DNA of 36,654 nucleotides from Gammaproteobacteria bacterium RIFCSPLOWO2_02_FULL_57_10 (GTDB taxonomy: Bacteria; Pseudomonadota; Gammaproteobacteria; Pseudomonadales; Pseudohongiellaceae), in assembly GCA_001802565.1 (NCBI GenBank), contig MGYS01000009.1, positions 21,118 through 57,771 of the forward strand, in the 5' to 3' direction. How positions within the stretch are numbered: position 1 is the stretch's first letter; each line of letters starts with the position of its first letter. The notes beneath the pieces are model-generated. The model saw only the letters and a list, made by a program, of their open reading frames with translations. It did no database searches and was not told the DNA's origin. Shown one piece after another: positions 27,301-34,610 of this stretch. Position numbers and translations under genes: made by a program.

Positions 27301-30300
27301 GCCGACATCGTCGATAAGGAAAATCTGCTGAGCGGTAATTGCAATTTCGGATCCGGTTAGGCCGAAATTCACATTTTCATCCACTTGATCGAGCGCATCG
27401 TCACCGGCGGACGACCAGTAGAGATAGGCCGCCTCGATCTGAGCTCCTACCGGAAGCGTCAGCGTAGCCGAAGAGCCGACCGCCGGGTCTACAAAATTGC
27501 ATCCAAGCGGCGCAGGAGAATCCTCATTGTAGGTCGTGCGCAGCGTAGCGCCTATGGCACGATAGCTCATGTTGCCGGAGAAGGTCTGAAATAGAATGAC
27601 CGGCTCATAATTACCTGCCAACGGAGAGCCAGCTACCAGTGGCTCAAAGGCGGCAACAACCTGAGAGTATACAGGCGCACTGACATTCAACGTCTCCGAT
27701 GCTGTAACGATGCCGGCCGTTGGTTGGCGACCGGCTGCACCGGCGAAACGGGACTCTGCACCTGTCGGGTTGGCGACCGGTGCAGGTGATTGTCCGAACT
27801 GCCTGACCATGAAAGCAGTTGGCACGGGACTGCTGTAAGCGCGCGCATTGTTGAAAGTGGTTCCGTCCATGTTGGTGGCCATCACCAGCAGCGCGTTGTT
27901 GGAGGTAGTCGTGATCGTCGTGGACACTACAGACGAATTGGTGCCGGTTGTCCCATTCAGAGGTCCGGTATTCGCCGGTGACTCGACAGCCGGAAACTCC
28001 TGCTTGACCTGATCAATCGCCAGCATACACATACCGGCACCTGCGGCACCTCCTGTATAGGCTCCGGGGTATGCCCCTGCTGCCGTCGGCAGATCGGCTT
28101 CCAGGATTCCCCACATCTCCACCACGCTGCCTTCACCTGACGTCGTGGTCTCACGTCTGATCAATGTCATTGGCTCGCCATCGAATGTCGCTCCACTGAC
28201 AGCCGGTCCTCCACCCGTGGCCGCGGCAATCATCATCAACACCATACGGCTGCGCTGATTGGCAACAGCGGTCTGTGCAGGGATGGTCAGATTGGTAGTG
28301 GTGCCTACAACACACGCTGCGGTGCCGACAACATCCGGCAGACATGAGCTTACAAGCAGATTGGGGTCGAAACTCGCATTGACCACGATCGGACCATCTG
28401 TCGCGTTGAAGTTCACGCCCTCAGCATGTGGGTTGCTGAAATTCAGAATGACCGCCCCATTATCTGCGTCAGCAAAAGCGTAAGTCGCAACGCCATTGTC
28501 GTCGCCCGCGCTATCCGTGAGCACGCCAGTGCCTGTGTTCACCAGCCAGTTGCCATGGTTGGTGCTGGTCGCCAGCGTCATCGTGCCGATGTAGTCCACT
28601 GCAACACCACCGGTGCTGTTACGCACGGTGAACGTCACAGCTTCCTGTTCGCAAGCCGTTGACTGCCCGCTGTGACTGATCTCGAATGTACAGGTCGCGA
28701 CTGTGATGTTGAGGTCATAGGCATTGGCGGAATTGCGCGGATCCAGTGTCGTGCCATCCGACACGTTGATATTGACCACGCCCGAAGAGGTCGTGTGGAG
28801 GAAATCCAGCGTTACGGTGCCGGAGTCGCCACTGTTGAACAGATACGTGGCATTACCGTCTTCGGCAACCGGGTCGGTCAGGGTGCCAAGACCATTGCCT
28901 GTACGCCACGTTCCATCACCGGTTGTCGTGCTGAGATTGATAGTGCCAGTGTAGTTGGTAATCGTGGTGCCACCACTGTTCACCAGAGTGATTGTCACGG
29001 CTTCGATGGAACATACATCCATGGTTCCGCTGTGCGTGACGCGGAATGTGCATGCGGTAATGGTGAGATCGGGGTCGTTGGGGCTTGCAGGAGCAGTAAC
29101 CCCTCCTGCGACCACGTTGAAGTTTGCCGTTCCGGCGCCAGCCTGATAGTTGAGAAAAATCTCTCCACCGTCAGTTGCCAGGAAACCGTAGGTCGCCGCA
29201 CTGTCGCCCAGAGCACCATTGTCAAATGTACCGTTGGCGTCGGTGAGCACTGTTGTCTTCGACCAATTACCTCCGGTCACACCCGAAGCGCTCAAGTTGA
29301 CGTTGCCAACGAAATTCACAAGCGCGCCGGTGGAATCCACTACACGAATTCTGATCTGCTCCACGGCACAGACATCGGCCGCACCATCATGATTGATCTG
29401 GAACGCACAGGCGCCCACGTTCATGCTGAGTGCGTAACTCTCTGTCACTACCGCGCCCCCCACCGCATCGAATGTGATGACTCCCACAGTGCTGGTGGAG
29501 AAATTAAGAATCACCTGACCGTCGTCGGCATCCAGGAAAGTGTATTGCGCGATGCCATCGTTGGTGGTCAGATTGTCGAATGATCCGACGCCGGTATTGA
29601 GGGTGTAGTTGCCTGTTCCACCACTCGAGGTCAGCGTTACTGTGCCAGTGAAATCGGTCACGAGATCACCGAAGTTGTCACGCACGGTAATGGTGATCGG
29701 CGTGGTTGCGTTGCAGGTGCCATGTGATGTCGCATGGGAAATTTCGAAATGTGGCGCCGGCGCAGGCTCGATACCGATGGTTTGTGTGACCCAGTTGGTC
29801 GCGTTATTGGTGAAGGCAGCTGTTCCCGATCCTCCCGCACTCTCCTGATTCAGATACGCACCGGCGCCGTACATGATGCCTGCGTTATCCTGCGTGATGT
29901 TGCGGTACCCTGTGATGACAGTCCCCGGATCAGAGACCATCCCTCCAGCACCGTTAACCGCAGCAAGACGCACGATGAGTGTGTCGTCCAGCGTTGTCGT
30001 AATCGCGGGAGCTAGAGCGTTGGCGGTGTTGCTGACCGTGGGGGTGCCGGCGATGACAACGCCGGAGGCACCGGTGTAGCGCATCATGTACGCATAAGTG
30101 ATGGCGCTGTTGCTGGTGGTGAATGTGTAGGACGCTGGTTCGGAGCCTCCTGCCACACGAGTCATGATCGTCAGGTTTGCTCGTGCGTTGCCGTTGCCGC
30201 CACCGGTGCCGGCATTGGTGATATTGCTCCAGCCGGCCAGCGCGTTGACGTTCGTGCCATTCTGGTTACTGGCGAACACGGCGACCAGCAGATCCCCTGC

Positions 30301-33300
30301 CGCAGTGCTCGGTGGCACATTCAACAACACGGATGTAGAGGCAGCGCTGATTTCTGTCGTGGTACAACCCATCAGTTCCACGAGCTGCGAGCCCACGATA
30401 CCACCTGTGAAATTGCAGTTCGCTGGAGGCGCATTCACGCCAATGATGCCGGACGTGACGGCGCCCCACCCTGTCGCAGTAAATTGCAGTGTACGATCTC
30501 CGGGGGTACCAGTAATCATCAGATCAGTGAAAGCAGCAAACCCGGCACCATTGGTGGTAGCGGTGAGCGTGCCGCCAAGTGTGCCACCACCGGATGCGAT
30601 TGCCGCTGTGACGATCAGACCACTGACAGGTGAGCTGTTGCCGTCCAGCGCCTGCACCACCGGTTGCTGGGCAAAGGCGAACCCACTCGTCACAATGGTC
30701 GATGCCTGCTGGGTAATGGCAAGGTTGGAGAACACCGTAATGGCATTGCTGTCGACGGAAGCCCAGTTGGTCGCCGTGAAGCGCAACACGCGATTGCCAG
30801 GCGCGCCCGTGATGCTCAGGTTAGTGAATGTAGCGAGTCCGTTGGCATCAGTGGTGGCGGTAACGGTACCGCCCAAAGTGCCTCCGCCGGAGAATATCGC
30901 CGCTGTCACCTGCAACCCACTGACTGGGTTGCCCGCGCCATCGAGGGCTTCAATCACTGGCTGCTGGGCCAGCGCAACGCCGCTCCCCACACTCGTTGAT
31001 GGCTGCACGGATACCGCGAGCGGTGATGCCACCACGGCAACCGTATTCGAATCCACCGAGTTCCATCCCGTTGCCGTGAAGCGCAACACGCGATTGCCCG
31101 GGGCTCCGTTGATGGCAAGGTCTGTGAACGTTGCCAGCCCCGAGCCGTTCGTGGTCGCCGTCAACGTACCACCCAACGAACCACCACCCGACTGAATGGC
31201 AACCGTCACCTCCACTCCGGCGACAGGATTCGAGGCGCCATCAAGCGCGAGAACGACAGGCTGTGGCGAGAGTTGCTCACCACTTTCAACACTCGGATCA
31301 GGCTGGGTATTCAGCGTCAGCGTGGACGGCTGGATGGTAATCGTATTGGAGATCACCTGGCTCCATCCGGGAGCGGTGAAGCGCAGAGTATGGGCACCAG
31401 ATGCCCCCGTGATGAACAATCCACTGAAACTGGCCAAACCACTGCCATTGGTGGTTGCAGTCAGTGTGCCGCCAAGCGTGCCAGGGCCGGACGCTATCGC
31501 CACCGTCACTTCAACCCCCGCAACCGGGCTGCCATTGTTCGCCAGAACAATGGGCTGCTGCGCGAACACGACTCCCAGATTCGCACTGGCCGAAGGTTGT
31601 TGCTGCATCGCCAGCGGTTGCAAGGCTGCTTGTACCGTGATGGTGCCCGAGGTCACTGGTGTCCAACCGGTCGCGCTGAAACTGAGCGTGTGGGCGCCAA
31701 GCCCGGTGATTGCCAAATCGTCATACGTGGCATAACCGTTGACATCTGTTGTACGGACCACGGTGCCACTTAAACTTCCGGTTCCGGACGCGATAGCGGC
31801 CGTGACCTCCACGCCCTGAATCGGTGTGCCGAAACCATCTACCGCGCGAATTACCGGCTCCTGGGGAAAAATCGTTCCACTGTTGACCGTCGCGGAGGGC
31901 GCCGTAGTGATGGCCAGCGTCGAAGCCGTGACAGTAATGGTGTTCGAGTCCACCGGATTCCAGCCAGTGGCACTGAAGCGCAGCACGCGCGGCCCGGGCT
32001 CTCCTGCAATCCTTAGGTTGGTGAAGGAAGCGAGACCACTGCCGTTCGTAGTGGCGGTGACGGTGCCCTCCAGCGTTCCACCGCCAGACAGAATGGAAGC
32101 TGTCACCAACAGGCCACTGACCGCAGCCCCATTGTTGGCAAGTATTACGGGTTGCTGCGCCAGCGTGGCTCCCCTTTGTACGCTGGCTGAGGGTTGGGTC
32201 TGGACCACCAATGACGGCTGAATGGTCACTGTGTTCGACACCACCTGCCCGGTGCCGCCCGCCGCCGTGAATGAGATGGTGCGCGCCCCTGTGGCACCCG
32301 TTATGACCAGGTTCGAGAAGGTGGCAAAACCGCCTCCAGTGGTGACGGCGCTCAGCGTTCCGCCCAGTGTGCCTGCACCGGAGGCCAGTGCGGCATTGAT
32401 GGTGATGCCATCAACCCCGATTCCTGCGGCGTTCTGCAGCCGAATGATGGCAGGCTGCGCAATGGCCACGCCAGACGTTGCGGTTGATGAGGGCTGTTGG
32501 GTAATGGTCAGGGTCGGTGCTTCGTAACGCACAATGACGATACCGCGAGCGCCGGTACCGGCTGCTTGGCCATTACCCCTGGATGCTCCGCCGCCGCCGC
32601 CGCCGGTGGTCGCCGTGACCGTAGCGTTGCCACCAATACCGTTACCACTGGAGCCAGCCCCTCCACCGCCGGCTCCCCCCGGTCCTCCTGTACCTCCAGA
32701 GCTACCGCCACCACCACCGGCGTAAGTCACTGCAGATCCCGAAATCGACGACGTGTAGCCAGCGCCACCATCACCACCGTCTGAGCTGGCCGCATTCTGA
32801 GCAGCCAACGGCGCGCCAGTGACCCCGCCGCCACCGCCGCCACCGCCGGAGTTCGTGGCGTTGCTGTTGCCTGCACTGGTACCTCCATCGCGTCCTTGCG
32901 AGCCCGTACCACCGGTTCGGCTGGTACCGTTGCTACCAGCACCGCCACCGCTACCACCATTCAAACCATTGGCTGTACCAGCACCGCCGCCACCACCGCC
33001 GGCGGCGGTAACGGCTGATGGGGCCGAGAAGGTTGAAGCCGTACCGCTGTTACCACTTGTGCCATTCGATCCAGGCGCAGCACCGCCCGTACCAATCGTG
33101 ACGTTGGTCGCCCCGGTCACTGTGACGCTGGACTGATAGTTCACACCGCCGCCACCGCCACCGCCACCACCTGCGTTGTTACCTGCTTGGGCTCCGCTGC
33201 CACCGCCGCCCACTACCAGCACTTCCACCTGCGTCACACCTGGCGGAGGAACAAACTGCTCGGTTACCGCAGTGTTGGTAAAGGTATGAACGCGGAAATT

Positions 33301-33513
33301 GCCATCGGTGGTAATCGTGCCGCCGGAGCCCTGAATCCGCACCGGCCCTGGCACTTGTGCAGTCACCATGCTGACAACGGCAAGCGCCGCAGAGAGGAAA
33401 AGAGTGGTACTGACCAGCCGACGCAGCAGCAGTCTCAGGCGCCCATGCTCATGACCTGAAGCCCCTTTCCCGGGAACGTCTGGTGCATTGTTATTGGCGG
33501 CATGGAGAGTCAT
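21391..33513 (-). CDS. mshQ: Giant MshQ-like, DUF6701-containing secreted/surface protein, 4040 aa
   Basis: This 12.1-kb gene encodes a secreted protein tied to the MSHA pilus genes. An N-terminal signal with an extended n-region (about 1-52, ending VSMVTAQ) precedes a Gly-rich domain (about 53-331). Seven tandem Ig-like repeats of 98-101 residues follow (335-1029), then a beta-rich domain (1030-1250) and four Cys-containing beta repeats (1255-1725). A middle region (about 1965-2310) loosely resembles DUF3344. Two DUF11-type domains (about 2319 and 2524-2650), a series of YDP-type repeats (about 2660-2940) and two more Cys repeats (about 2951 and 3231) come next. A DUF6701-like end (about 3358-4040) closes with GQIEFGQFRNHDRVINWQEI, as in MshQ proteins. 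It is several times longer than the MshQ proteins I know, which are about 1000-1500 residues, and no LamG domain is seen. The ATG at 33513 has no clear Shine-Dalgarno. An adhesin or pilus-tip role is inference. Confidence 0.85.
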   Translation of the reverse strand: MTLHAANNNAPDVPGKGASGHEHGRLRLLLRRLVSTTLFLSAALAVVSMVTAQVPGPVRIQGSGGTITTDGNFRVHTFTNTAVTEQFVPPPGVTQVEVLVVGGGGSGAQAGNNAGGGGGGGGGVNYQSSVTVTGATNVTIGTGGAAPGSNGTSGNSGTASTFSAPSAVTAAGGGGGGAGTANGLNGGSGGGAGSNGTSRTGGTGSQGRDGGTSAGNSNATNSGGGGGGGGVTGAPLAAQNAASSDGGDGGAGYTSSISGSAVTYAGGGGGSSGGTGGPGGAGGGGAGSSGNGIGGNATVTATTGGGGGGASRGNGQAAGTGARGIVIVRYEAPTLTITQQPSSTATSGVAIAQPAIIRLQNAAGIGVDGITINAALASGAGTLGGTLSAVTTGGGFATFSNLVITGATGARTISFTAAGGTGQVVSNTVTIQPSLVVQTQPSASVQRGATLAQQPVILANNGAAVSGLLVTASILSGGGTLEGTVTATTNGSGLASFTNLRIAGEPGPRVLRFSATGWNPVDSNTITVTASTLAITTAPSATVNSGTIFPQEPVIRAVDGFGTPIQGVEVTAAIASGTGSLSGTVVRTTDVNGYATYDDLAITGLGAHTLSFSATGWTPVTSGTITVQAALQPLAMQQQPSASANLGVVFAQQPIVLANNGSPVAGVEVTVAIASGPGTLGGTLTATTNGSGLASFSGLFITGASGAHTLRFTAPGWSQVISNTITIQPSTLTLNTQPDPSVESGEQLSPQPVVLALDGASNPVAGVEVTVAIQSGGGSLGGTLTATTNGSGLATFTDLAINGAPGNRVLRFTATGWNSVDSNTVAVVASPLAVSVQPSTSVGSGVALAQQPVIEALDGAGNPVSGLQVTAAIFSGGGTLGGTVTATTDANGLATFTNLSITGAPGNRVLRFTATNWASVDSNAITVFSNLAITQQASTIVTSGFAFAQQPVVQALDGNSSPVSGLIVTAAIASGGGTLGGTLTATTNGAGFAAFTDLMITGTPGDRTLQFTATGWGAVTSGIIGVNAPPANCNFTGGIVGSQLVELMGCTTTEISAASTSVLLNVPPSTAAGDLLVAVFASNQNGTNVNALAGWSNITNAGTGGGNGNARANLTIMTRVAGGSEPASYTFTTSNSAITYAYMMRYTGASGVVIAGTPTVSNTANALAPAITTTLDDTLIVRLAAVNGAGGMVSDPGTVITGYRNITQDNAGIMYGAGAYLNQESAGGSGTAAFTNNATNWVTQTIGIEPAPAPHFEISHATSHGTCNATTPITITVRDNFGDLVTDFTGTVTLTSSGGTGNYTLNTGVGSFDNLTTNDGIAQYTFLDADDGQVILNFSTSTVGVITFDAVGGAVVTESYALSMNVGACAFQINHDGAADVCAVEQIRIRVVDSTGALVNFVGNVNLSASGVTGGNWSKTTVLTDANGTFDNGALGDSAATYGFLATDGGEIFLNYQAGAGTANFNVVAGGVTAPASPNDPDLTITACTFRVTHSGTMDVCSIEAVTITLVNSGGTTITNYTGTINLSTTTGDGTWRTGNGLGTLTDPVAEDGNATYLFNSGDSGTVTLDFLHTTSSGVVNINVSDGTTLDPRNSANAYDLNITVATCTFEISHSGQSTACEQEAVTFTVRNSTGGVAVDYIGTMTLATSTNHGNWLVNTGTGVLTDSAGDDNGVATYAFADADNGAVILNFSNPHAEGVNFNATDGPIVVNASFDPNLLVSSCLPDVVGTAACVVGTTTNLTIPAQTAVANQRSRMVLMMIAAATGGGPAVSGATFDGEPMTLIRRETTTSGEGSVVEMWGILEADLPTAAGAYPGAYTGGAAGAGMCMLAIDQVKQEFPAVESPANTGPLNGTTGTNSSVVSTTITTTSNNALLVMATNMDGTTFNNARAYSSPVPTAFMVRQFGQSPAPVANPTGAESRFAGAAGRQPTAGIVTASETLNVSAPVYSQVVAAFEPLVAGSPLAGNYEPVILFQTFSGNMSYRAIGATLRTTYNEDSPAPLGCNFVDPAVGSSATLTLPVGAQIEAAYLYWSSAGDDALDQVDENVNFGLTGSEIAITAQQIFLIDDVGNSNNLDYFAAYRDVTNLVTGSGSYTLKNLAVQIGSPWNLSQACAGGWAMIVVYEHEDERLRVLNMFHGFQPFQNSSFTLVPRNFRMASHDVANNLPNGQVTHITIEGDETLNAVNEEEGLGIQDAPNSTDFNVVTSTLNPLGQEFNSTITRPVYYLDGTTGFFEFDSTGGLNGDGYEIDAPGPQAETGGPRIGNSWGLDVDTHYFQGANPGDTLYEFGFLGAEAEQITTRYSAEADLVMLISEVISVTNFPVADIEVFKSQVGTFKVNGTGTYQFTVTNNGNGGLDGGFANGYVVVADTLPAGMTFDSAGDVSGTDWDCTVDIVSSPGAFTCTMDISQWTGGATDFQLAANEDLPVITATVNIGGTGSFPLQNNNAKNSVRVLHSGGPSAEDPTPLLPCTAATGLIPDPETCVRSPQFDNYNDLEGGNIDINDLDDKQENNNNVDSVTTVVKGVEVDLTIDKFVDDILEENEEGIYTLRVTNNGPDATTATITVTDTEPPAGVEFLSAAGTGWVCPTPPGNLSCTFAGSLGVGQSTDILLTVDVTGSGGYQVTNTATVTAGQYNFDVVPGNNSDTDITAIVAAPVASQEKFLISVSSLGEQTTIGGLSNFEDDDYIIYDPVTDTATMFFDNSALGYNVNDADAVHLMKNGHIVISADQAGSTVGTNNLAFEPGDLVVYDPILMTATMLFDGSTIFGGTGPASGVNITAVYLQGDCAPSAPYNCTIIFAATPAAGGSTIDGVPFTSADLILYDPDTGDASIFFAGADYFDDTTNVSINGFYLRDDPNTADGNLDTLIISANDSDDAITIGVGVEWEPETGTLFTRDDVTSINLDGESVVNDPDRDTENLFLGNVALGIFESTGNEADLLIDALHLIEDSYVGHFRISNAGGEATVCSATGMEIRISKHEGLTHSRDTDYFGSIRLTTNTGIGDWVLIDGDGTIDNGTADDGIAIYTYVPGDLGTVVLALSQSVAGTVNVDVTNGLAREGHPPGTGAEAPTFVYDEGVTLNYVDNFGRVSGGTAVFTATGGTSQPSLARAIDLSGATLVSDLMLSFDYTWAGLDIGSDEIIVEARHTSVGDPAWQQIALYERGTAPLPNTASGSASSGSLNVSDVLAAAPTATTQIRFRVNQGYTLGGKSFTIDNVTLTALTNECDVSPLGVHHYEVDINGSTSGVVNGVACLASDVTITAHDANHNPVLPGAISINLTTSTGRGSWSRLLVGDGTLNDTGTDVDGTATYTFPVDENSVSIRFDYTGPATDPEVVSVNVSDGTQSELSPGEDPSLSVSQVGLRILNIGTNDDVTPIPLQIASKPSSVNPLASVLIVQAVNSSGTNPGVCEPLFDVGETLQFQFAAECDDPGTCNNTGLDPETFEVNDTEVPLIDDGDPVNYTALDITLQDYSGEPGAPIVIEYTDVGRMRLHTRFDIPLSDNLDPVLATKSGDTLDRASNQFIVRPFGFDIDFDNGRQNSGTGHASYAADHTGTLWKIAGESFNTTVTSVGWEAADDDSNLNGDNANDGIPDSDASLANNRPTPNFELDSDATNYRVMLTVDENKVEAQGGIRAANQLVDKFFDGFASGAVTHTIAYNEVGIIDLSARIVGQASEVETGYLNSGVNIRGYVRNVGRFYPNLFTVTDAVLNPRANAGCVPDSVFTYMNEAFGLELELVAKGLSDSGNYTTVNYRGNYAKLDTFAELGLVAIRDVDAASDEDMTTRLANVSMPTSFAGTWNNGILTLTGNMMFERNDPAAPDGPYPNMQIAFLPAENGDAGVTIDPERNGLASTGVLNVDLDDGDPEPGDFEYYLIDEHEFRYGRIIVNNAYGPETEDLALTFLVEYFNGSEFVRNSLDNCTLIDVDDLSYVGTTYTGELADGETTLTSPDTVTFLEGQTQGLENVPSPTDDPLLTSAPGEGNSGTVDVELNLTAAGLEYLSFEWDDVGDDYDESPRGQIEFGQFRNHDRVINWQEIYNRPTP
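24670..25530 (-). repeat. YDP-type internal repeats within the mshQ-like gene
   Basis: Three to four diverged units of about 70 residues share the core (I/V/L)-x-YDP-x-T-x-x-A-(T/S)-(M/I)-F-F/D: YIIYDPVTDTATMFFD, LVVYDPILMTATMLFD and LILYDPDTGDASIFFA, each followed by a strand such as HIVISAD or TLIISAN. They resemble blades of a beta-propeller, but I cannot assign a family. Confidence 0.55.
28340..29751 (-). repeat. Four Cys-containing beta repeats within the mshQ-like gene
   Basis: Units of about 115-120 residues start with (H/A/T)F-x-(I/V)-(S/N/T)-H and carry a Cys before the second strand (HGTCNATT, DVCAVEQ, DVCSIEA, TACEQEA). A closing Cys lies just before the next unit (NVGAC, TITAC, TVATC, VSSC). 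Conserved D-G/N-x-A-x-Y-x-F follows in each. Two diverged copies lie near 24662 and 23822. Paired cysteines suggest one disulfide per unit after export. Confidence 0.8.
30427..32511 (-). repeat. Seven tandem Ig-like repeats within the mshQ-like gene
   Basis: Units begin (at the Leu of L-x-I/V-x-x-Q-P-S) at 32511, 32211, 31917, 31614, 31320, 31020 and 30723, so the period is 294-303 bp (98-101 residues). Each unit carries QQPV/I near the start, SGxGTLGGTxTATTNGxGLA in the middle and a GxRxLRFTATGW strand near the end, a pattern like Big_1-type Ig folds. Units 5 and 6 share an identical 26-bp stretch exactly 300 bp apart (30773-30798 and 31073-31098), a sign of recent duplication or gene conversion. 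Confidence 0.9.
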
Positions 33514-33757
33514 GGCTTGGGAGGAACCGCTGGTGGGTGAATATCCTGTAATTTTAAAAGCTTAGGCATTTTATCGGATTAAAGCTGTGAGCGCCGCCAT
33601 AGCTTCACAAATGAGCCATAAATTGTCCCTAATTCGCCCACTGTAAATGGCCGAAAACATTGCAAAATCAGTGTGCAGGACAGAGAATACGGGCATTCCC
33701 AAGGACACGCAAAACGCCTGACTCAATCAATGATCTGACAACAACCCGGAGCTCAAG

Positions 33758-34051
33758 ATGGAACTGGAATACAAAGTCGTACAATCGACGACGCCGCTGT
33801 TCGCCACCAGCAAGAAAATCGACGAGATCATGGCCGAGGAATCCAAGGCGGGCTGGCAGTTGGTCGAGAAGTTCGACAACTACAAGATGCGCCTGCAGCG
33901 CGACGTCAGTCATCGCGGCAACGACAAGAATCTCGCATTTGATGCCTACAGAAGCCAGGTAGGGGTGAACAACTTCATCGTTTACGGCATCACAGCCGCT
34001 GTTACAGTTGGCGTGGTGTACGCGATTTTCGTTCTGGTGGGCGCCGTTTGA
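33758..34051 (+). CDS. Small membrane protein of unknown function, 97 aa (DUF4177-like N-terminus)
   Basis: The ATG at 33758 follows CCGGAG (33747-33751), a good Shine-Dalgarno. The N-terminal half (MELEYKVVQSTTPLFATSKK, then AEESKAGWQLVEKF) has the Y-K-V-V...GW-x-L-V layout of DUF4177-type proteins. A basic linker (KMRLQRDVSHRGNDK) and one C-terminal membrane helix (about 71-97) follow. The soluble half probably stays in the cytoplasm. The gene lies on the plus strand between mshP and the mshQ-like gene, both on the minus strand, so it breaks up the pilus operon. The 244-bp spacer before it (33514-33757) holds both start regions; I see no convincing promoter there. No function is assigned. 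Confidence 0.78.
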   Translation: MELEYKVVQSTTPLFATSKKIDEIMAEESKAGWQLVEKFDNYKMRLQRDVSHRGNDKNLAFDAYRSQVGVNNFIVYGITAAVTVGVVYAIFVLVGAV

Positions 34052-34063
34052 TTCACTGCCCCC

Positions 34064-34149
34064 TGTGGGAGCGGGCCCTGCCCGCGATGACTGTGCCTCT
34101 CTGAATCAATGCGGAACACAGACAATCGCGAGCAAGGCTCGCTCCCACA
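34064..34149. repeat. REP pair (REPIN-like) between the small membrane protein gene and mshP
   Basis: Inverted REP palindromes lie at 34064-34087 (beginning TGTGGGAGCGGGCC) and 34126-34149 (ending GCTCCCACA), with a 38-bp spacer. It fills the 109-bp gap between two convergent genes, the usual location of REP elements, and could act as a weak transcription or mRNA-decay barrier in both directions. Confidence 0.92.
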
Positions 34150-34160
34150 AGAATTCAGGG

Positions 34161-34610
34161 TTATTCATCAAAGCTGGTGCGCACCTGCACCGTTCGGGTC
34201 ACATCAGCACAGGTACCGACACTGGTAATCGTGTAGTACTCCACGTCGTCGACCGCTGCATCCACCTCACACGTCACCGATATTTCGCAACCACCAAGAC
34301 CGTCCACCGTCAGTTCGTACTCGCGCGGGCCTGCATCGCAGATAGCCGTCGGAGCAACGCCATTCTGATACAACGGAAACTCCTCTGGCGGAAACAGCGC
34401 GTTGAGCGCAAACCCGGCACCGGACTCCGCCGCGTAGAACGCTCGCGTCAACAACACCTCCTCCTGAAACGTTTCGGAATTCTGCGACACCAGCTCATTG
34501 ATCGCCACCGCCAGCAACGCCAGTATCGTGATCACGAACACTGCCGCGGGCACGCCGATGCCCCGCTGATACCTCCGACCACTCTTCCTGCTCTTCATGA
34601 AGTGCGTCAT
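34161..34610 (-). CDS. mshP: MSHA biogenesis protein MshP (pilin-like)
   Basis: This 149-residue protein has a short basic leader followed by RGIGVPAAVFVITILALLAVA, a pilin-like membrane helix (about residues 17-38) that lacks the glutamate normally at position 5 of mature type IV pilins. The segment RAFYAAESGAGFALNALFPP is characteristic of MshP/PilX-like minor pilin proteins. Cysteines at CDAG, GGCEIS, TCEV and GTCAD suggest disulfides in the globular part. Its ATG overlaps the mshO stop by 4 nt, so translation is coupled. In Vibrio the operon continues with mshQ; here a REP pair and a plus-strand gene intervene. The symbol rests on gene order plus the visible motifs. Confidence 0.82.
   Translation of the reverse strand: MTHFMKSRKSGRRYQRGIGVPAAVFVITILALLAVAINELVSQNSETFQEEVLLTRAFYAAESGAGFALNALFPPEEFPLYQNGVAPTAICDAGPREYELTVDGLGGCEISVTCEVDAAVDDVEYYTITSVGTCADVTRTVQVRTSFDE

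Noticed and set aside
30427-32511. Regular 300-bp periodicity that could suggest a CRISPR or satellite array
   Set aside because: It lies wholly inside one open reading frame, the units translate into similar Ig-like modules, and the period is far longer than CRISPR units.
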